A DNA stretch of 64,000 nt, from contig NZ_CP123448.1 of assembly GCF_030177895.1 (NCBI RefSeq), positions 1,364,001 to 1,428,000 of the forward strand. Reading direction: 5' to 3'. The first letter of the stretch is position 1; the number at the start of each line of letters is the position of its first letter. The notes under the pieces were generated by a model. That model ran no database searches. It was not told the origin of the DNA and was given only the letters and a program-made list of their open reading frames with translations. The position numbers were made by a program, and so were the translations under genes. The DNA is from Kingella negevensis. GTDB taxonomy: Bacteria; Pseudomonadota; Gammaproteobacteria; Burkholderiales; Neisseriaceae. Below, piece after piece: positions 62,986 through 64,000 of this stretch.

Positions 62986-64000
62986 ATGTTTACCCTATCC
63001 CAAATTATTGAAAAACTCGGCGGCGAATTCCGCGGCGACAATATTTCAGTTCATGCCATCGCCCCAGCTTCACGCGCCCAAGCCAACGAAATTACATTTT
63101 TAGCCAATCCAAAATACAAACACGAAGTAGAAAACAGCACTGCAGGTGCAGTCATCGTTTCACAAAAGGCAGCAGATTTCTTCCCAAATCGCAATGTGGT
63201 TGTCGTGCCAGACCCGTATTTATATTTCGCCAAAGTGGCACGATTATTTCACCCGATTGTTGCACCAAAAGCAGGCGTTCACCCCACTGCCGTGATTGAA
63301 CCCACCGCCATTGTGCCAGCAAGCTGCGAAATCGGCGCGAATGTTTACATCGGCGCGAACACCGTGCTGGGCGAACGTTGCCGCATATTGGCAAACGCCG
63401 TGATTGAACACGATTGCACACTGGGCAACGACTGCTTTATTCACCCAAACGTAACCGTGTATTTCGGCTGCACGATTGGGCATCGCGTGGAATTGCATTC
63501 AGGCTGCGTGATTGGCGCGGACGGTTTCGGATTGGCATTTTCAGGCAGCGATTGGTTCAAAATTCCGCAAACAGGCGGCGTCACTTTGGGTGATGACGTG
63601 GAAATCGGCTCAAATACCAATATCGACCGTGGCGCGATGTCCGACACCGTGGTTGGGCGTGGCACAAAAATCGACAACCAAGTGCAAATCGCGCACAACT
63701 GCAAAGTGGGCGAACACACCGTTATCGCGGCGCAAACAGGCATTTCAGGCAGCACGACCATCGGCAGTTATTGCGTGATTGGCGGCGGTGTTGGCACGGT
63801 TGGGCATATCGAAATCGCCGACAAAACGAACATTGGCGGCGGCACAAATATTACCCATAGTATCAAGGAAAGTGGTCAGCATTTCGCGTCTATTTTCCCA
63901 ATGCAAACGTATAAAGAATGGGTGCGAAACGGCGTTCACATCAATCATTTGAATGAAATGCACAAGCGTATTAAAGCGTTGGAAGCGAAATTGGCGGAAC
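62986..64000 (+). CDS. lpxD: UDP-3-O-(3-hydroxyacyl)glucosamine N-acyltransferase LpxD (3' end beyond window)
   Basis: 338 codons are present and the frame stays open to the window end. It adds the second acyl chain in lipid A synthesis. [20 protein letters not shown] is the uridine-binding N-terminus; [20 protein letters not shown] follows. The left-handed beta-helix hexapeptides run from [20 protein letters not shown] near residue 100 to [20 protein letters not shown]. The catalytic His is in [19 protein letters not shown] near residue 229. The C-terminal helix has begun ([19 protein letters not shown]), so only a few residues are missing. AAAGGA precedes the start. Confidence 0.96.
   Translation, partial: MFTLSQIIEKLGGEFRGDNISVHAIAPASRAQANEITFLANPKYKHEVENSTAGAVIVSQKAADFFPNRNVVVVPDPYLYFAKVARLFHPIVAPKAGVHPTAVIEPTAIVPASCEIGANVYIGANTVLGERCRILANAVIEHDCTLGNDCFIHPNVTVYFGCTIGHRVELHSGCVIGADGFGLAFSGSDWFKIPQTGGVTLGDDVEIGSNTNIDRGAMSDTVVGRGTKIDNQVQIAHNCKVGEHTVIAAQTGISGSTTIGSYCVIGGGVGTVGHIEIADKTNIGGGTNITHSIKESGQHFASIFPMQTYKEWVRNGVHINHLNEMHKRIKALEAKLAE

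Noticed and set aside
1..64000. CRISPR arrays
   Set aside because: The only frequent short repeats are uptake sequences and palindromes with irregular spacing; no regular repeat-spacer pattern and no cas gene.
1..64000. tRNA or rRNA genes
   Set aside because: No cloverleaf with a GGTTCGAATCC-like T arm and no rRNA-like conserved blocks were noticed; absence was judged by eye only.

Overview
This window is a chromosomal segment from a member of the Neisseriaceae. The strongest evidence is a short motif repeated dozens of times, AGGCAGCCTGAA, and its shorter core GCAGCCTGAAAA, on both strands. It forms most of the terminator hairpins and also lies inside genes. This is a DNA uptake sequence of the Kingella/Alysiella/Simonsiella type rather than the ATGCCGTCTGAA dialect of pathogenic Neisseria. 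Gene content agrees: the dxr-rseP-bamA-skp-lpxD order, an FNR-type arcDABC operon, ComF, and a GyrA with an acidic insert. Genus and species cannot be fixed from the sequence alone.

Layout. 0-8 kb: replication and repair genes. dnaA has DnaA boxes upstream; dnaN is separated from it by a small membrane protein gene and a DUF3800 pseudogene split by an IS1-family element; then ruvA, ampD and zipA. 8-13.4 kb: the arginine deiminase pathway (arcD, arcA, arcB, arcC) behind a perfect FNR/ANR site. 13.5-18.5 kb: a frameshifted amino-acid-binding lipoprotein, glmU, a small lipoprotein and waaA, bracketed by two near-identical inverted deletion derivatives of an IS630-type element. 18.6-29 kb: a FadL-type porin, gpmA, the rpsL-rpsG-fusA operon, a YchJ-like protein, rlpA, trmL, comF and mnmG. 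29-41.5 kb: an accessory, decaying region. It holds a broken AEC permease, a D-2-hydroxyacid dehydrogenase, a duplicated cysteine-containing secreted protein, a CLC channel, a second IS1-family copy, a glycosyltransferase, an aldehyde dehydrogenase broken by an IS5-family element and two amber codons, two lipoproteins, and an IS605-type element whose centre is deleted. 41.6-64 kb: gyrA, phosphoketolase, an e(P4)-type phosphatase, a TerC/CBS/CorC membrane protein, a three-gene PAS / roadblock / PhnD-like module, lysS, a WG-repeat protein, then dxr, rseP, bamA, skp and lpxD for isoprenoid and outer-membrane biogenesis.

Themes. The genes suggest a host-associated bacterium that can obtain ATP from arginine without oxygen and may use phosphoketolase and D-lactate-type fermentation steps, with FNR-like sites before arcD and possibly before the dehydrogenase gene. 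Gene decay is prominent: six broken metabolic or accessory genes plus several transposon remnants. Small palindromic repeats are abundant in at least three families: Correia-like TATAGT elements, GTAGG elements and GGAACGTCGGC elements. One Correia-like element interrupts a small gene so cleanly that removing it, with one copy of the TA duplication, restores the frame. No tRNA, rRNA, CRISPR array or prophage was recognised.
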